Source: a virus | DNA: 64,000 nt | Strand: one strand, 5' to 3' | IMG/VR virus record: IMGVR_UViG_3300010883_000015 | Coordinates: 16,696-80,695 of that record | Notes under the pieces: generated by a model | What the model was told of the DNA's origin: nothing | Database searches by the model: none | The model's input: the letters and a program-made list of their open reading frames with translations, nothing else | Shown: positions 35,989 to 43,780 of the stretch, piece by piece | Layout: each line of letters opens with the position of its first letter | How positions within the stretch are numbered: position 1 is the first letter of the stretch | Program-made: the position numbers and the translations under genes

Positions 35989-36789
35989 ATGCTTTCAGTA
36001 TTATCAGCAAGTGGTGGAATGGATAGCACCTCTCTTTTGATGAGACTCTTAGGAGAGGGTCATGAAGTCCATGCTATTTCATTTTATTATGGTCAAACCC
36101 ATTCTTTAGAATTGATTAGGCTTAAAGATAATATCACTTATCTTAGTGAAAATGGATACAAAGTAGTTCATAAAGTTATTAATATAAAATCTATCATGTC
36201 CTCCTTTCATAGCGCTCTGACTGGCTTAATTGATATGCCAGAAGGGCATTATGAAGAAGACAACATGAAAGATACTGTTGTTCCGAATAGGAATGCCATT
36301 TTTAGTTCTATCATATATGGTTATGCATTATCAGAAGCAAATAAACGAGGATGTAAAGCACAGGTTGCTCTTGGTGTTCATAGCGGGGATCATGCAATAT
36401 ATCCTGATTGCAGACCTGAATTCTATGACTATTTATTTATGGCTTTTGATTTTGGAAATTGGAATTCTGAAAGCGTTAAATTGTATCTTCCTTATTTAAA
36501 CGGAGATAAAGAAAGTATTCTAGTAGATGCTATCCATTATTGTAAGAAGTTAAGACTTGATTTTGATACCGTATTTGCGAACACAAACACAGGTTATGAT
36601 CCAGATGAAAAAGGAAGATCTAGCGGGAAAACTGGGGCAGATATAGAGCGCATATTAGCCTTTCACGCTATTGGAAGAACGGATCCGATAGAATATGTGG
36701 ACGGATGGGAAAGTGCCCTAAAGCACGCGATATCAACGCAAGAAAGACATGATACAGATAAAGAACAGCATTCAAATTCAGAGTCTTAA
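35989..36789 (+). CDS. queC: QueC-like preQ0 synthase lacking the zinc cysteines, 266 aa
   Basis: The PP-loop SASGGMDST (6-14) and the VPNRNAIFSS region are typical of QueC, which uses ATP and ammonia to convert 7-carboxy-7-deazaguanine into preQ0. Normally a Cys followed by CGxCxxC binds structural zinc. Here the aligned positions read TGY (G202) and SGKTGAD (S212, T215, D218), so all four cysteines are replaced. The R-x-x-F/A part after them is kept. It is either a zinc-free QueC or an enzyme with changed activity. It starts 10 bases after folE. Confidence 0.82.
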   Translation: MLSVLSASGGMDSTSLLMRLLGEGHEVHAISFYYGQTHSLELIRLKDNITYLSENGYKVVHKVINIKSIMSSFHSALTGLIDMPEGHYEEDNMKDTVVPNRNAIFSSIIYGYALSEANKRGCKAQVALGVHSGDHAIYPDCRPEFYDYLFMAFDFGNWNSESVKLYLPYLNGDKESILVDAIHYCKKLRLDFDTVFANTNTGYDPDEKGRSSGKTGADIERILAFHAIGRTDPIEYVDGWESALKHAISTQERHDTDKEQHSNSES

Positions 36790-36794
36790 TATCC

Positions 36795-37133
36795 ATGTCT
36801 TTATTCAAGAATAAACCATGGGGTTATGAGTTATTATTTGCTCATAGCGAATATTATGTTGGTAAGATTCTTTTCATAAAAAAAGGACATAGGCTGTCAC
36901 GTCAATACCATGAACAAAAAGATGAAACTATATTTGTTCTTAATGGAAAGCTTAATTTGGTTTTAAATAAATCAGAAGATCTTATTATTTTAGAACAAGG
37001 AGACTCTTACAGAATAAATCCACTTATAATTCACAGGATGGAGGCCAAAGAAGGAGACGTTAAATTAGTGGAAGTATCTACTCCTGAACTCAATGATATA
37101 GTCAGATTAGAGGATGATTATGGAAGAGTTTGA
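36795..37133 (+). CDS. Cupin, mannose-6-phosphate isomerase-like, 112 aa
   Basis: The sequence KPWGYELL, then GHRLSRQYHEQKDETIFVLNG and INPLIIHR, then STPELNDIVRLEDDYGR, matches the cupin of type II mannose-6-phosphate isomerase and GDP-mannose pyrophosphorylase tails. His and Glu residues of the two cupin motifs are visible. Small stand-alone copies often sit in polysaccharide clusters and act on sugars or stabilise them. It begins the sugar cluster, 5 bases after queC, and overlaps the next gene by 20 bases. Confidence 0.75.
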   Translation: MSLFKNKPWGYELLFAHSEYYVGKILFIKKGHRLSRQYHEQKDETIFVLNGKLNLVLNKSEDLIILEQGDSYRINPLIIHRMEAKEGDVKLVEVSTPELNDIVRLEDDYGRV

Positions 37134-37791
37134 TGATTACATATTTCTAATACCAGCGAGAAAGGGATCGAAAGGGGTTCCATTTAAAAATAGGAAACTT
37201 TTTGACTACACAGCTAAAATAATACCTGATTCAATTAAGCATAAAGTCTACGTCTCAACTGATGATGAGTTTTTTATTGAAAAGTGTAAAGAATTTGGAT
37301 TTAATTATATAGAAAGAGACCCCTTGTTTGCACAAGATGAAACTACAACAAAGGACATGGTTAATAATTTCATTGATAATAATAAAATAGTAAATAAAAC
37401 CATTATTTTATTATATTTAACGTATCCAGAAAGAAAATGGATTGATGTTTTAGGTGCTAAAAAGTTCTATGAGTTAAAAAAATGTCAATCTTTGCTATGT
37501 AAGAAAAAAACTATTGTATCTCCTTATCTAATCCTTTATGATTTAGGAGATGATTTTGGAGAGCAGGTAATTCCACACAACCTTTGTAGGAGACAAGAAT
37601 ACAGAGAATGTTTTGAAATTAGCCACTTCATAAGTATATTTAGTGTCCAGAATTTAAAAGATTTAAACGTGAATTTATATAATTCAAAAACTAAATTTAT
37701 GATTATTAAAAATGCAATAGATATAGATACAACTAATGACTTAAGGGTATTTTATGACAAAAGTAAAAATAATAGCAGAGATCGGGATTAA
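37114..37791 (+). CDS. CMP-nonulosonate synthetase-like cytidylyltransferase (NeuA family), 225 aa
   Basis: The N-terminus IFLIPARKGSKGVPFKNRKLF contains the nucleotide-binding motif of CMP-N-acetylneuraminate synthetases and related cytidylyltransferases. These activate sialic acid-type sugars by joining them to CMP. The C-terminus keeps DIDTTNDLRVF, the usual end of the family. It overlaps the neuB-like gene by 38 bases, the classic neuA/neuB pairing. Sugar identity (sialic, legionaminic or pseudaminic acid) cannot be told. Confidence 0.8.
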   Translation: MIMEEFDDYIFLIPARKGSKGVPFKNRKLFDYTAKIIPDSIKHKVYVSTDDEFFIEKCKEFGFNYIERDPLFAQDETTTKDMVNNFIDNNKIVNKTIILLYLTYPERKWIDVLGAKKFYELKKCQSLLCKKKTIVSPYLILYDLGDDFGEQVIPHNLCRRQEYRECFEISHFISIFSVQNLKDLNVNLYNSKTKFMIIKNAIDIDTTNDLRVFYDKSKNNSRDRD

Positions 37792-38578
37792 CCATAATGG
37801 TGATATTAATATTGCCAAAGAATTGATTGATGCTTCAATACTTGCTGGTTGTGATTTTGCTAAATTTCAAAAAAGAACACCAGATATTTGTGTTCCTGAA
37901 CATCAGAAATCTAAATTAAGGGAGACTCCTTGGGGTGAAATTCCTTATATAGAATATAAGAAAAAGATTGAATTTGAAAAAGAAGAGTATGAAGAATTGT
38001 TCGATTATGTAGAAGATCTACCTATTGAAATATTTGCCTCTGTATGGGATAAGCCTTCTGTTGATTTTATGTCTAGATATACTCCATTTTCAAAAATAGG
38101 ATCAGCCTTAATAACAGATTTGGAATTATGTAAATATGCTAGAAAGAAATCAGAATTTCTTATTATCTCAACAGGCATGAGTACTGAATATGAAATTGAA
38201 GATTGCATAAATGCCTGTAATCCTGACGTTGTAATGCACACGAATTCTGCTTATCCTTCGCCAGTTAATGAATTAAATCTAAATTACATTCATTGGCTAA
38301 AGGAAAAATGGCCTGAGCACGCCATTGGATATAGTGGTCATGAATATGGCTTGGTTACTACTTTTGCAGCAGTTGCAATGGGTTGCACTTGGGTAGAACG
38401 ACATATTACGCTAGAAAGAACTATGTGGGGAAGTGATCAAATGGCATCGATAGAGCCACAAGGATTTACTAAATTAGTAAAAGGGATAAGAGACATAGAA
38501 AAAGCTTGTATTTTACCCCCACAAGCGCGGGTCTTATTTCCTAGTGAAACCTCTAAAAGAGCAAGTTTAAGGAAATAA
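37754..38578 (+). CDS. Nonulosonic acid synthase (NeuB-like), SAF domain absent, 274 aa
   Basis: KIIAEIGINHNGD, the AKFQKRTPD segment, IISTGMSTEYEIEDCI, GYSGHEYGL and WVERHITLERTMWGSDQ are hallmarks of NeuB. It condenses phosphoenolpyruvate with an N-acetylhexosamine to form a nine-carbon acidic sugar. NeuB proteins are usually about 340 residues with a C-terminal SAF domain. This one stops soon after the TIM barrel (MASIEPQGFTKLV) at 274. No NeuC-type epimerase is seen nearby, so the precursor may come from the host. Confidence 0.85.
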   Translation: MTKVKIIAEIGINHNGDINIAKELIDASILAGCDFAKFQKRTPDICVPEHQKSKLRETPWGEIPYIEYKKKIEFEKEEYEELFDYVEDLPIEIFASVWDKPSVDFMSRYTPFSKIGSALITDLELCKYARKKSEFLIISTGMSTEYEIEDCINACNPDVVMHTNSAYPSPVNELNLNYIHWLKEKWPEHAIGYSGHEYGLVTTFAAVAMGCTWVERHITLERTMWGSDQMASIEPQGFTKLVKGIRDIEKACILPPQARVLFPSETSKRASLRK

Positions 38579-38579
38579 G

Positions 38580-39593
38580 ATGAAAGCATTACATTTATAT
38601 GCCTCTAAGGCACAGTTTAATTCTGGTGATTTCTTTCTAGGCCCTGCAACTAAATGGAAATTTGAAAAAATAATTGATTCAAAAGTAGATTGGGAAACGC
38701 TAGACATTAGACAATCTTTCTCAAAAGGAACTATCAATTATATAAATTCGTTTGATTATTTAATTGTTGGTGGGGGTGGATTGATTCTTCCTGATAGCAA
38801 CCCAAATGAAGTATCTTGCTGGCAATGGGCTATATCCAAAGAATTATTAGAACTCATAACGGCAAAAATATATGTAATGGCTATTGGTTATAATTTGTTT
38901 TTTGAACAAGACATGTCCATGCCTCATCGAGAAATAGAAGATTCTATACCAAGAAGAAAAACAATATTTAAATCTAATATAGAAACCTTAATAAGGAAAA
39001 GTCATTATTTTAGTATGAGGCATAAAGGGGACATAATTCAATTAAGGAAAATTGTTGATACTGAGTATCATTCAAAAATAGAATTTATGTTTTGCCCTGT
39101 TATTGATTATGTTAAAAATAAGTATCTTCTTTCATTCAATTCAGGAGATTATTATACTTTTGAAATTAAAGATGATCGTCCCAACAGAAGATATAAAGGA
39201 ACATCTAAAGAGGAATTTTATAGTAAATTAAAACAATTTATAGAATATTTAATATCTGAAAACAAGCCTGTTGCTATCATGTCTCATGATGGTAGTCGTT
39301 CCTTTTATGATTATTTAAAATCTAAATCTATAAATATTCCACTTTTAGACAATACAACCGCAGATGAGATTAAAATAATTACAAATTATTCAAAAGTTAA
39401 AAAATTATATTGTATGGCAGGTCATAGTCAAATGACAGGTCACGCTCTCGGAATAGATATGTTTAGTTTAATAAGCCACAACAAATTAAAATACTTTCTT
39501 GAAGACATAAAGAGAACAATACCTAAAGATGGTGAATATGTGTCTGAATTAACTTTAAGTAATTTAATTAAAGGATATAATGATGAATCTTGA
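38580..39593 (+). CDS. Polysaccharide pyruvyl transferase-like protein, 337 aa
   Basis: The N-terminal LIVGGGGLILPD and C-terminal AGHSQMTGHALGIDMFSLISH patterns match the polysaccharide pyruvyl transferase family, which adds pyruvate ketals to sugars or transfers related groups. The central CPVIDY stretch is also typical. The start lies 2 bases after neuB and the end overlaps the following gene by 14 bases. The substrate is unknown. Confidence 0.75.
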   Translation: MKALHLYASKAQFNSGDFFLGPATKWKFEKIIDSKVDWETLDIRQSFSKGTINYINSFDYLIVGGGGLILPDSNPNEVSCWQWAISKELLELITAKIYVMAIGYNLFFEQDMSMPHREIEDSIPRRKTIFKSNIETLIRKSHYFSMRHKGDIIQLRKIVDTEYHSKIEFMFCPVIDYVKNKYLLSFNSGDYYTFEIKDDRPNRRYKGTSKEEFYSKLKQFIEYLISENKPVAIMSHDGSRSFYDYLKSKSINIPLLDNTTADEIKIITNYSKVKKLYCMAGHSQMTGHALGIDMFSLISHNKLKYFLEDIKRTIPKDGEYVSELTLSNLIKGYNDES

Positions 39594-40254
39594 ACAAGTT
39601 AAAAAAATATTTTCGAGAAAAAAGAACAGTAGAAACCCTATGATGAAATTATATAATGTAGACGAATTTTATCAGGATATAAATAAATTATTTCATTCGT
39701 ATGAAAGTCTCGATATTTTAGATATTGGAGGGGGGAGAGGTCGCACATTTGATACTGTCAATTCCAATTATCATGTGTTTGATTTAAATCATCATAATAG
39801 TAAAAATTTTATTAAAGGCGATATTACTGATCCTAAATTAAGCGTAAACAAGCAATTTGATATAATTTTTACTAAAGATACTTTTGAGCATATCTTAAAC
39901 CCTTGGGAGGCCACAGATAACATCAAAAAACTTCTTAAAGAAAAAGGGGTCTTTATCTGTATAGCACCCTTTTCTTGGCGATTTCATCCTTCTCCATATG
40001 ATGCTTATAGATATTCTCATCAAGGATTAAAATATATTTTTGAACATAAAAATAATATTAAAGAAATAGAGTCAGGATATATTTATGCCATTGATAAAAC
40101 AAAAGGAACTTGGCCTAATAAATATGACTCTTGGATTGCTCCAGATGGAGTATATAAAGATTGCGTTTCTGCTTTTTATATAGGGATTAAAGATTCAAAT
40201 TATATTTTCAATAAAAATATTATTGTAGCCGATACTTCTCTAAATCATGATTAA
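39580..40254 (+). CDS. Class I SAM-dependent methyltransferase, 224 aa
   Basis: The SAM-binding motif LDIGGGRGRTFD (about 47-58), the acidic HVFDLNHH and FTKDTFEHILNP identify a Rossmann-type methyltransferase similar to those in glycan clusters. The conserved RYSHQGLKYIFEH end fits this group. The gene is very AT-rich compared with queC and dpdA. It probably methylates a sugar or glycan intermediate. It overlaps both neighbours. Confidence 0.8.
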   Translation: MMNLEQVKKIFSRKKNSRNPMMKLYNVDEFYQDINKLFHSYESLDILDIGGGRGRTFDTVNSNYHVFDLNHHNSKNFIKGDITDPKLSVNKQFDIIFTKDTFEHILNPWEATDNIKKLLKEKGVFICIAPFSWRFHPSPYDAYRYSHQGLKYIFEHKNNIKEIESGYIYAIDKTKGTWPNKYDSWIAPDGVYKDCVSAFYIGIKDSNYIFNKNIIVADTSLNHD

Positions 40255-40927
40255 AAAAACAATGAATTGTGTTATTTGTAATGGTTCAAGTTTTTTATAT
40301 CGTGAACATCTTTTATTAAAAGAAGAAATATATAAATGTTCTTCTTGCTTTTATCATTTTGTAAATTGTTCAAATTTTAATGAAAAAGATATATTTGATC
40401 AGCAGAATAATAATTCTGGAAGTTTTGGTGGGAATTTTTCCAGAAATTCTAAGTATTTATCTTTATTGAAAAAACAAACAAATATTAAAAGCATATTAGA
40501 AATTGGAACACCTGATAATTACGGATTTTTAGAAATGGTTTTTAAAGAATTTGGAAAAACCATTGAAATAAATTCTCATGACTTAATAAAGAATAATTTT
40601 CCTTCTTATATTAATTTTTATTCCAATAAAGATGAATTGCTAAGAAAAGAAATTGATCTCTTGTTTTGTATTCATACTTTAGAACATATCCCAACTAATC
40701 ATCTTTTAGAATTCATTTCATTTTGTAAATCTGTATCAAAAAAATACATATTTGAAGTACCTTGCTGTGAAACCCTTACAAGAGTATTAAAAAGTTCCAC
40801 TCAGCCTCATTATAGTTTCTTTTCTGAATTATCATTAAAGGTTCTTTTTGAAGAGGATTTGATTCTAAATAAAACAAATGAAGTTATTAGATTTACTAAT
40901 TTGGAAGAATTAAATATATTAATATAA
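40247..40927 (+). CDS. Zinc-finger SAM methyltransferase, 226 aa
   Basis: The N-terminus has MNCVICNGS and YKCSSCFYHF, a four-cysteine zinc ribbon as in C-methyltransferases of deoxysugar pathways. The core has SILEIGTPDNYGFLEM and LLFCIHTLEHIP. Such proteins often C-methylate NDP-keto sugars or act as glycan methyltransferases. The local base composition is the most AT-rich of the operon: two sampled lines contain 11 G or C in 60. It overlaps the previous gene by 8 bases. Confidence 0.75.
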   Translation: MIKKTMNCVICNGSSFLYREHLLLKEEIYKCSSCFYHFVNCSNFNEKDIFDQQNNNSGSFGGNFSRNSKYLSLLKKQTNIKSILEIGTPDNYGFLEMVFKEFGKTIEINSHDLIKNNFPSYINFYSNKDELLRKEIDLLFCIHTLEHIPTNHLLEFISFCKSVSKKYIFEVPCCETLTRVLKSSTQPHYSFFSELSLKVLFEEDLILNKTNEVIRFTNLEELNILI

Positions 40928-40948
40928 TTATATTAAAATGAAAGAATA

Positions 40949-41059
40949 ATGAAAAAGCTAAATATAGGCCCAGTCTCTTCTACTTCTTATTTTAAAAATC
41001 TTGCAGACTAGGAAGCAAGAGAGCATTATAGAAGTATGTATATAGAGGTTATTAAATGA
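40949..41059 (+). pseudogene. Small ORF interrupted by an in-frame TAG
   Basis: ATG 40949 reads MKKLNIGPVSSTSYFKNLAD, then TAG at 41009-41011, then EAREHYRSMYIEVIK and TGA 41057-41059. The last stop overlaps the start of the next gene as ATGA, the usual coupling arrangement. This suggests the whole 36-codon frame was once, or still is, translated across the amber codon. Readthrough, a recent mutation or a sequencing error are all possible. Confidence 0.4.
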
Positions 41060-41385
41060 TTATTTATGTAGACATAGATGAAACGATCTGCAATTCTCCT
41101 GAAAATAGAGACTATGCAAAAGCAGAACCAATTTACGCACATATTAAGGAGATAAACAGGCTATATCAACAAGGTAATACAATTATATATTGGACAGCAA
41201 GAGGGACTGGCTCTGGTATAGATTGGAGATATATTACCGAAAATCAATTTAAAGAATGGGGCGTTCAATACCATCAATTAAAGTTTGGTAAGCCCATTTA
41301 TGATCTGTTCATAGACGACAAAAATATAAATAGCGAGGTATTTTTTAATGGAGCTTTCGAGTTTAAAAAACAAGCACAAATATGA
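41056..41385 (+). CDS. HAD-family phosphatase, capsule biosynthesis type, 109 aa
   Basis: HAD motifs are visible: DIDETICNSP (motif I), WTARGTGSG (motif II Thr), KFGKP (motif III Lys) and FIDDKNIN (motif IV). Small proteins of this type in sugar clusters hydrolyse sugar or polyol phosphates. The phosphate could be removed from the 9-phosphate nonulosonate if the pathway is sialic acid-like. It overlaps the preceding small ORF by 4 bases and the next gene by 38 bases. Confidence 0.75.
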   Translation: MIIYVDIDETICNSPENRDYAKAEPIYAHIKEINRLYQQGNTIIYWTARGTGSGIDWRYITENQFKEWGVQYHQLKFGKPIYDLFIDDKNINSEVFFNGAFEFKKQAQI

Positions 41386-42046
41386 AGACGTATGGGTTAT
41401 CGGTTCAGGATCTTCTCTTGATTTTATAGATAAATCATTTTTTGAAAACAAAATAACCGTTGGAGTTAATAGGTCTTGTTGTTATTTTGAATGCGATTAT
41501 GTGGTTGCAAAAGATCTTAGAGGATTAGAAGAAATAGAAGAAAACACTTTAAATAAAAATATTCAAAAAATATATTCTTTATTTAATTGTGGGAATACTA
41601 CATCAACAAGAAATGACGAAAATAAAGATAAAGATATTGTTTATTTCCATCACCCACAAAATGGGAACCCTAGGACAGAAATCATTGGAACGACCAATAG
41701 TAATGGAGAAGACTTAATTATTGTTTCTTTATCAACAATAACTAGTGCAATTCATATTGCGGCCTATATGGGCGCTAAGAATATAATTATATGTGGTCAT
41801 GATTGTGGGAAACTAAATAATAATATTTCAATAAAAGGATATAATTCTATTATCCCGCCCGTACAGGGAGCTAATGAATATGTTGAATGGTTAAACCGCA
41901 TAGAAAATCATACTATAAAAGTATGTAAAAAACTTAAAGAAGTATACAATTGCAATATACATTCATTAAATCCATTCATAAATTTTAATTTAGAAGGATT
42001 TAAATTTGAGTCAAATCCAAAAATAAACGAAAGAAGGTTTAGTTAA
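41348..42046 (+). CDS. DUF115-like, possible glycosyltransferase, 232 aa
   Basis: The N-terminus has VWVIGSGSSLDFI and later GVNRSCCYFECDYVVAKD, similar to the DUF115 (MptE-like, motility accessory factor) family and, more distantly, to GT42 sialyltransferases with the same GSG nucleotide-binding start. The central IIVSLSTITSAIHIAAYMGA and IIICGHDCG also fit. In the context of NeuA and NeuB, transfer of a nonulosonate to a protein or glycan acceptor is a fair guess. It is not proven. Confidence 0.6.
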   Translation: MELSSLKNKHKYEDVWVIGSGSSLDFIDKSFFENKITVGVNRSCCYFECDYVVAKDLRGLEEIEENTLNKNIQKIYSLFNCGNTTSTRNDENKDKDIVYFHHPQNGNPRTEIIGTTNSNGEDLIIVSLSTITSAIHIAAYMGAKNIIICGHDCGKLNNNISIKGYNSIIPPVQGANEYVEWLNRIENHTIKVCKKLKEVYNCNIHSLNPFINFNLEGFKFESNPKINERRFS

Positions 42047-42082
42047 ATATTGCCTTAAATATATAAATATAAGGAGTGAAAA

Positions 42083-42256
42083 ATGAAAAAGAGCAAAAAC
42101 AAAATAAAAACAACAACACAAAATAGATCTGAAATATTAGAAGGCAAGCCTGAAATATTAGAAAATAAAAAAATTATAAAAAATAAAGAAGAACGAGACT
42201 GGAGATATCCTTGGGAAAAGGCGTGGAAGACTGATCTTAGAATAAAGTGGAATTAG
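42083..42256 (+). CDS. Small basic protein, 57 aa
   Basis: ATG 42083 follows ATAAGGAGTGAAAA, an excellent ribosome site. The product is Lys-rich with a Trp-rich end (DWRYPWEKAWKTDLRIKWN). No family recognised. The remaining 150 bases up to queD hold no other gene but are AT-rich and could carry a promoter. Confidence 0.6.
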   Translation: MKKSKNKIKTTTQNRSEILEGKPEILENKKIIKNKEERDWRYPWEKAWKTDLRIKWN

Positions 42257-42406
42257 ATAAAAATAAAGATCAAGCAAATTAAGAACTTATAATAAATTAC
42301 TAAAAATTATCAAATCCGTTTAGTTGTAAAAAAAATGTAAATTAATCAATTAAATTGTTGATTTAACATACTGATTAATTTAAGTAATAATATAAGGAGA
42401 ATTTTA

Positions 42407-42865
42407 ATGGGATATCAAAGTACAAAAATATTTTCAGGATATAGCACAGCCTTCAGGCAGTGGAAAGCAACTCATTCTCATTGTAAATTTATGCATGGAT
42501 ATGCATTAAGTTTTAAAGTATGGTTTGAGGGAGACATAGACGAAAGAAATTGGGTAGCAGATTTCGGGTCTTTTAAAAAGAATGGAATTAAAGACAAATT
42601 AAGTAATATATTTGATCACACTACCATCATCGCTAACGATGACCCTCTTTTGGCAGACTTTGAAAACCTGCATAACAAAGGTGCAATTCAGATTATTATA
42701 ATGGAAGATGTGGGGTGTGAAGTATTTGCTAAATGTGTATCAGATATGATAAATACAATAATAAGTAAAGAAACCAATGGAAGGGTGCAAGTCAAAAGAG
42801 TTGAATGTTTTGAAGGCTCTACAAGCAATAGTGCAATTTATGAGGCTAATAATGAGATCAAATAA
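42407..42865 (+). CDS. queD: QueD-like 6-carboxy-tetrahydropterin synthase, 152 aa
   Basis: The segment SHCKFMHGYALSFKVWFEG with the catalytic Cys (C26), then NWVADFGSF, then IFDHTTI and EDVGCEVFAKCVSD, fits the QueD/PTPS family. QueD converts dihydroneopterin triphosphate to 6-carboxy-tetrahydropterin. The classical zinc ligands are changed: the early His of the fold is Phe (TAFRQW) and HGH reads HGY, while extra histidines H23 and H25 precede the Cys. The ribosome site is ATAAGGAGAATTTTA. It is separated from queC by the sugar cluster. Confidence 0.82.
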   Translation: MGYQSTKIFSGYSTAFRQWKATHSHCKFMHGYALSFKVWFEGDIDERNWVADFGSFKKNGIKDKLSNIFDHTTIIANDDPLLADFENLHNKGAIQIIIMEDVGCEVFAKCVSDMINTIISKETNGRVQVKRVECFEGSTSNSAIYEANNEIK

Positions 42866-43139
42866 TACTCAAATTGCGACTATAAGATTGAATTTATTAG
42901 ATCTAAATAAAAGCGCGAATGAGCCTCAATTTAAATCTTTAATAAGCGATGGATGGACTGTTATTTCTTCATTGGCGGTACAAGAAGAAGAACGACCTAC
43001 TTTAATTTTACTGTTGGCTCCCCCTAAAGAAGAAATCAGGGTTAAAGTTGAAAAGGAAATAAAGATAAAACTAATAATCATGATTATTATTCAAATATTA
43101 ATAGCAATTGTTTTAATAAAGGGAGGCCTGTATGCCTAA
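42852..43139 (+). CDS. Hypothetical protein with C-terminal membrane helix, 95 aa
   Basis: The frame extends upstream into queD, but ATG 42852 (MRSNNTQIAT) gives a 14-base overlap and is the preferred start. A final hydrophobic helix (IKLIIMIIIQILIAIVLIKG, residues 72-91) would anchor the short N-terminal domain in the membrane. No family recognised. Its end overlaps the ParB-like gene by 8 bases, so it is part of the modification operon. Confidence 0.6.
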   Translation: MRSNNTQIATIRLNLLDLNKSANEPQFKSLISDGWTVISSLAVQEEERPTLILLLAPPKEEIRVKVEKEIKIKLIIMIIIQILIAIVLIKGGLYA

Positions 43140-43767
43140 GGTAATAGAAGAAATAGAAGTAGAAGAAGGTCAAAAAGTAGAAACAGAAAAAGTAGGGGAA
43201 TGGGTGCACCTAGATCAATTGGTGGAATGGGATCAGAATCCAAGATTTAACGACCAAGCGATAGATCAAATTGCTGATAGTATAAAAAAGTTTGGTTTTT
43301 CTTCTCCTATAATTGCTAGAAAAGCAGATAACAAAATAATTGCAGGACATACAAGATTTAAGGCTGCTCAGTCCTTAGGTATGCAATTTGTTCCTGTCCG
43401 ATTTATGGACTTGTCAGAAACAGAAGCAAAGGCTCTTGCCCTTGCCGATAACAGGCTCGGAGAGATAGCATCTTGGGACGACGGGCTGTTAGGTGACGTG
43501 CTATCTGAATTAAAGAAAGAAGGCGTAGATATGGACATATTGGGCTTTTCTCAACAAGAAGTCGATCAATTGTTAGGAAATTGGACTGATCCTTTTTGGG
43601 ATGAAGATGAACTTAATAGCAGTGAATTAAATGATGACGAAATAGAAGATAATGGTCAATCAATAATCTATATCACCGTAGCTATAAATAGAGCCAAAGA
43701 TACTAGTGATCTCATTACAGAATTGCTAAATAGCAACAACATAGAACATACAATTAAATTAAAATAA
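43132..43767 (+). CDS. ParB-like nuclease-domain protein, 211 aa
   Basis: Residues 25-90 (HLDQLVEWDQNPRFNDQAID, IKKFGFSSPIIARKADN, IIAGHTRFKAA) match the ParB/sulfiredoxin-fold domain, including the GHTR motif. A helical region follows (ALALADNRLGEIASWDD). Stand-alone copies are common in phages beside DNA modification enzymes. It lies just before queF and dpdA, so a role in DNA modification, similar to the partner protein DpdB in bacteria, is worth considering. No ParA was seen, so plasmid partition is unlikely. Confidence 0.75.
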   Translation: MPKVIEEIEVEEGQKVETEKVGEWVHLDQLVEWDQNPRFNDQAIDQIADSIKKFGFSSPIIARKADNKIIAGHTRFKAAQSLGMQFVPVRFMDLSETEAKALALADNRLGEIASWDDGLLGDVLSELKKEGVDMDILGFSQQEVDQLLGNWTDPFWDEDELNSSELNDDEIEDNGQSIIYITVAINRAKDTSDLITELLNSNNIEHTIKLK

Positions 43768-43780
43768 AAGGATTTACAAC

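Noticed and set aside
40949-41059. Reassigned stop code in the phage, from the in-frame TAG
   Set aside because: TAG ends many good genes here, for example queE at 35426-35428 and the tail tube gene at 7027-7029, so the standard code is in use.
43132-43767. Plasmid-type partition (phage-plasmid) from the ParB-like gene
   Set aside because: No ParA-like gene or replication initiator is adjacent, and the iteron clusters are 18 kb away. The domain is also common beside DNA modification genes.
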